From Ophiocordyceps camponoti-saundersi (nom. inval.) (Eukaryota > Ascomycota > Sordariomycetes > Hypocreales > Ophiocordycipitaceae): a DNA stretch of 64,000 nt. A program made the position numbers and the translations under genes. Numbering within the stretch: the first letter of the stretch is position 1; every line of letters begins with the position of its first letter. Positions 61,794-64,000 of the stretch are shown piece after piece. The notes below the pieces were generated by a model, which was given only the letters and a program-made list of their open reading frames with translations, ran no database searches and had not been told where the DNA came from. The stretch is taken from NCBI GenBank assembly GCA_003339415.1, contig PDHQ01000131.1, positions 25,249-89,248 of the forward strand, in the 5' to 3' direction.

Positions 61794-62359
61794 ATGGCAC
61801 CAAAGTCGAGGAAAACGAGAGTAAGGCCAGCGGCACAACTTGCTCACTCCGACAAGATTCAAGGTCTGTGAGGTTTGGTTCAAAAGTGGTCGTTCTGTAT
61901 TTCATCTTGCCGACCGTCCTACTCTTTGAGAAAATTAAGTTGGGCCATACTGAACGCTCGTCCAGCTGGTGACCCCATTCCTATAAGGCAGAAGAGGCGC
62001 TATCGCCCTGGCACTGTCGCATTGCGAGAAATTCGACAATACCAAAGTGGCACAAAGCTATTATTATTGAAACTCCCCTTCATGCGCTTGGTCAGTTACC
62101 AATTGATACTTCTCATTTCACGTCTAACGGGCTGCAAACATAGGTTCGGGAAATCGGCATGAACTTTCGGCCGAGGGGAGGAGAATTCAGATGGCAGAGT
62201 CAAGCAATACAAGCACTGCAAGAAGCTGCTGAAGCCTTCATGGTCCATCTTTTCGAGGATGCCCAGCTGTGTGCGATCCACGCGAAGAGAGTAACGATTA
62301 TGCAGAAGGATATCCAGCTGGCTCGAAGAATTCGAGGGGCCTGGGCTGGATTGGGATAG
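61794..62359 (+). CDS. CENP-A (cenH3): Centromeric histone H3 variant (CENP-A/CenH3), three exons
   Basis: Predicted exons 61,794-61,863, 61,966-62,090 and 62,144-62,359 give 136 aa. CENP-A replaces H3 in centromeric nucleosomes and is the base for kinetochore assembly. A short basic tail (residues 1-40) contains KRRYRPGT, which leads into the alpha-N helix (VALREI). The histone fold runs to about residue 130. Loop 1 (about 70-80) is two residues longer than in canonical H3, a CENP-A hallmark, followed by [18 protein letters not shown] and ARRIRG. The end AWAGLG is unlike H3. Intron 2 (62,091-62,143, 53 bp) has GTCAGT, branch CTAAC at 62,124 and TAG. Intron 1 (61,864-61,965, GTCTGT...CAG) is less certain: GTGAGG at 61,868 to AG at 61,939 also keeps the frame. 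The start has a strong context, GCCATGGC. The variant FEDAQL replaces FEDTNL of H3. The gene shows no RIP damage. Confidence 0.9.
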
Positions 62360-62822
62360 TATTGACTGACGAAGTGTCACATACTGTGTCAGTGCGAACC
62401 TCGACGCACCGCAATAGTTTTACAATTGCCAATAATACCTACCTCCCTAAGTTATGGGTAGGAAAGTAATGGTTACCAGCGCTCACCCAGCGCAAGTATG
62501 TCAGCTTTCATGTAGCAGAACTGATGAGCCTTCTTACATGTCAAGGCCCAATCCTAGGTTATCCCAAGTTATGTATACTGCAGGTGGATTCTGAGAGCGC
62601 AGGGGCACGAGAACAACGCCTCCAACTAGGCATGTTCGTATAACCCTCTTAAGCTATACGACATGGTGCCCCCCTCAGAGTTTTCAGTCGCCTCACAACC
62701 CTGCGGCGTTCGACCCGTTCGTAGGCGTTACTTAGCCTGTACTTCAACTGACCCACGGGGGGGTGGGCTATTCAGAGTGCAAAACAACGATGCATTCGTC
62801 TGTCTTACGTGATCAAAGTTAT
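62360..62822. other. Convergent intergenic region between CENP-A and Derlin genes
   Basis: 463 bp of normal base composition with both 3' untranslated regions. A CCCACGGGGGGGTGGGC stretch at 62,752-62,768 could form a short GC stem. No conserved ORF, tRNA or repeat was recognised. Short frames here are incidental. Confidence 0.6.
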
Positions 62823-63626
62823 CTATCCGATGGCTTCGGGAAATGCCGGGGCTCCATCTCTACCACCAGCGGCGAGTATATCGTTGTTGATGCCAATTCG
62901 AGAGTCTTCAGATGTCCAAGCCCCGAACATTCGTCTCCACCATGCGGGAGGATCCAAAGGCCTCGAGCCATTGTGTAATGGCGGGTATACGTCGGTGTAG
63001 AAGTACCAAATATGGCCAATGACAACACCCATGATTTCATCGCGCGGTACAGTTCCATGCATGAAGAGACTGAATGCCATTAGGACCCAGGGCAAATATG
63101 GCGCAGTGAAGACAATCAGGCCAAGGAAGCTAAGCCTCGTCTCTGGATTGCGACGAGACCAGATGTACACCAGCGTTGATGATAGCGGATGGCCAAGAAA
63201 TGGCATAGACACGAGCGGCGATAAAGCTATAAGACTAGCCATGGCATAAAGCAGAAGCCAGGAGAAGTGCGCGGGAGAGCGACCCGATGATTCCTCGAGA
63301 AGGCGAGCATAGCGCTGGAGGAAGTATATATGGAAGAGAAGGTCCAGAGAAAATGGACCGAAGTAGAGAAAAGTGGTAACGAGTCGCCAATACTATTATG
63401 ATCCTACTTGTTAGATGCTTCCAGCGTCATTACAGATTTCCAGACCGACCTGAGACTTCACGAATACGGCGCGAAAGCTGTAAAATAGTTGAAAGGGTGT
63501 CACCATATGACACTGGACTAGCGCACTTGTGAAAACCGTGGCAGCCGTCCACCACCGCGTGCAAATAGGCATCTCCCAGAACCATACTTCTAACGGCAGG
63601 CGACCACCGTCCATGACTTGATCCAT
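62823..63626 (-). CDS. Derlin (Der1-family ER-associated degradation protein), two exons
   Basis: Exons 63,626-63,450 and 63,392-62,823 give 248 aa, the usual Derlin length. Derlins are proteolytically inactive rhomboid proteins of the ER membrane that help move misfolded proteins to the cytosol for proteasomal degradation. Visible features are an N-terminal EMPICTRWW segment, TPFQLFYSFRAVF before the first loop, the family WR motif in YWRLVTTF (residues 60-67), and the conserved LQRYARLLEE. Further on are FLGHPLSSTLVYIWSRRNP, TAPYLPWVL, the GxxxG motif GVVIG (181-185), and YPPLHNGSRPLDPP. The 57-bp intron (63,449-63,393) has GTCGGT, branch CTAAC at 63,414-63,410 and TAG. The start MDQVM was chosen by homology; an upstream in-frame ATG at 63,689 would add 21 residues. 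It is convergent with CENP-A. No RIP changes. Confidence 0.93.
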
Positions 63627-63873
63627 TGTCAAAGTGGAAAAAAAGTTAGCAATCCGGGCATACAAGGCGGGCGTCGTAGGGTGACGCATATAGGTATATA
63701 CGGTTTAAAGAACAAAAGTCGTTAATTTAAAATGCCGACGCTTATTCCAAGTCTAGCCCCCGATAAGCTAAGAGACCGCGCCCCGGGCCTAACTAAGCGA
63801 GGCACGAGCCTAGAAAATAAAGGATTATTAAGATAATAAGATAAGTTAGGTATTAATTTCTATATTAGTAGAA
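63627..63873. other. Derlin upstream region and transition back to AT-rich DNA
   Basis: 63,627-63,690 is normal-composition 5' flank of the Derlin gene. From 63,690 the sequence is mixed. A GC-rich patch at 63,750-63,812 (CCCCCGATAAGC, CGCGCCCCGGGCC) keeps few CA dinucleotides, then plain AT-rich DNA follows. No gene or tRNA was recognised. Confidence 0.5.
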
Positions 63874-64000
63874 AAAAATATTAAAAATATTAAAAATATT
63901 AAAAATATTAAAAATATTAAAAATATTAAAAATATTAAAAATATTAAAAATATTAAAAATATTAAAAATATTAAAAATATTAAAAATATTAAAAATATTA
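63874..64000. repeat. 9-bp tandem satellite AAAAATATT, continuing past the window
   Basis: 127 bp made of about 14 perfect copies of AAAAATATT up to the last base shown, so the array is longer than seen. It directly follows the AT-rich flank of the Derlin gene. Confidence 0.97.

Noticed and set aside
61794..62359. Canonical histone H3 pseudogene
   Set aside because: The two-residue loop-1 insertion, [18 protein letters not shown] and non-H3 C-terminus fit CENP-A, and the frame is intact when two ordinary introns are removed.
62096..62380. 94-codon minus-strand frame over the CENP-A exon 3
   Set aside because: It is antisense to a clear histone-fold exon and has no recognisable protein features; it is an incidental shadow.
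62763..63000. Two overlapping plus-strand frames of 71 and 63 codons
   Set aside because: They overlap the Derlin 3' end on the opposite strand, with no domain and no conserved start.
63019..63249. 76-codon plus-strand frame
   Set aside because: It is antisense to conserved Derlin membrane segments.

Overview
The window is fungal chromosomal DNA, best matched by a filamentous ascomycete (Pezizomycotina) that carries out repeat-induced point mutation (RIP). About 61.5 kb of the 64 kb is AT-rich, and CpA/TpG dinucleotides are almost absent while CpG, CpC and CpT survive. This is the product of CpA-to-TpA RIP. Every long reading frame there is broken by TAA/TAG. A sharp boundary near 61,525 leads into about 2.2 kb of normal-composition DNA holding two intact, intron-bearing genes. 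AT-rich DNA resumes near 63,690 and ends in a 9-bp satellite at the window edge.

Region by region. 1-493 is the end of a T-family LTR element running off the left edge. 494-2,992 is a partial L-family element. 2,993-4,195 is unassigned. About 4,196-22,200 is a Ty3/gypsy element (G1) carrying three complete L-family insertions and one solo L LTR. 22,201-22,930 is the integrase C-terminus and chromodomain of a second gypsy element (H). 22,931-25,690 is unassigned. 25,691-27,399 and 55,629-about 58,010 are two halves of one Tad1-like LINE, split by a second gypsy copy (G2, 27,400-55,624, minus strand). G2 is split by a Ty1/copia element (C, 37,322-55,364), and C is split by two complete T elements (40,315-46,735 and 48,243-54,542). 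Most of these insertions can be closed using their LTRs and 4-5 bp target-site duplications, so the order of insertion is readable: LINE, then G2, then C, then T. 58,011-61,525 is further decayed AT-rich DNA.

Genes. The gene on the plus strand (61,794-62,359, three exons, 136 aa) is a centromeric histone H3 variant (CENP-A/CenH3). It has a CENP-A-type two-residue loop-1 insertion and the RRIRG C-terminal motif. Convergent to it on the minus strand (63,626-62,823, two exons, 248 aa) is a Derlin (Der1 family), with the WR and GxxxG motifs. The two are functionally unrelated: one marks centromeric nucleosomes, the other works in ER-associated degradation. What is notable is the setting, a CENP-A gene in a small unmutated island between blocks of RIP-inactivated transposons. 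Such DNA forms regional centromeres, pericentromeres or subtelomeres in these fungi. The sequence alone cannot say which of these this is, nor whether this is the only CENP-A gene of the organism.

Limits: transposon identities come from mental translation of heavily mutated DNA. Outer boundaries backed by LTR ends and target duplications are firm; internal domain boundaries are approximate.
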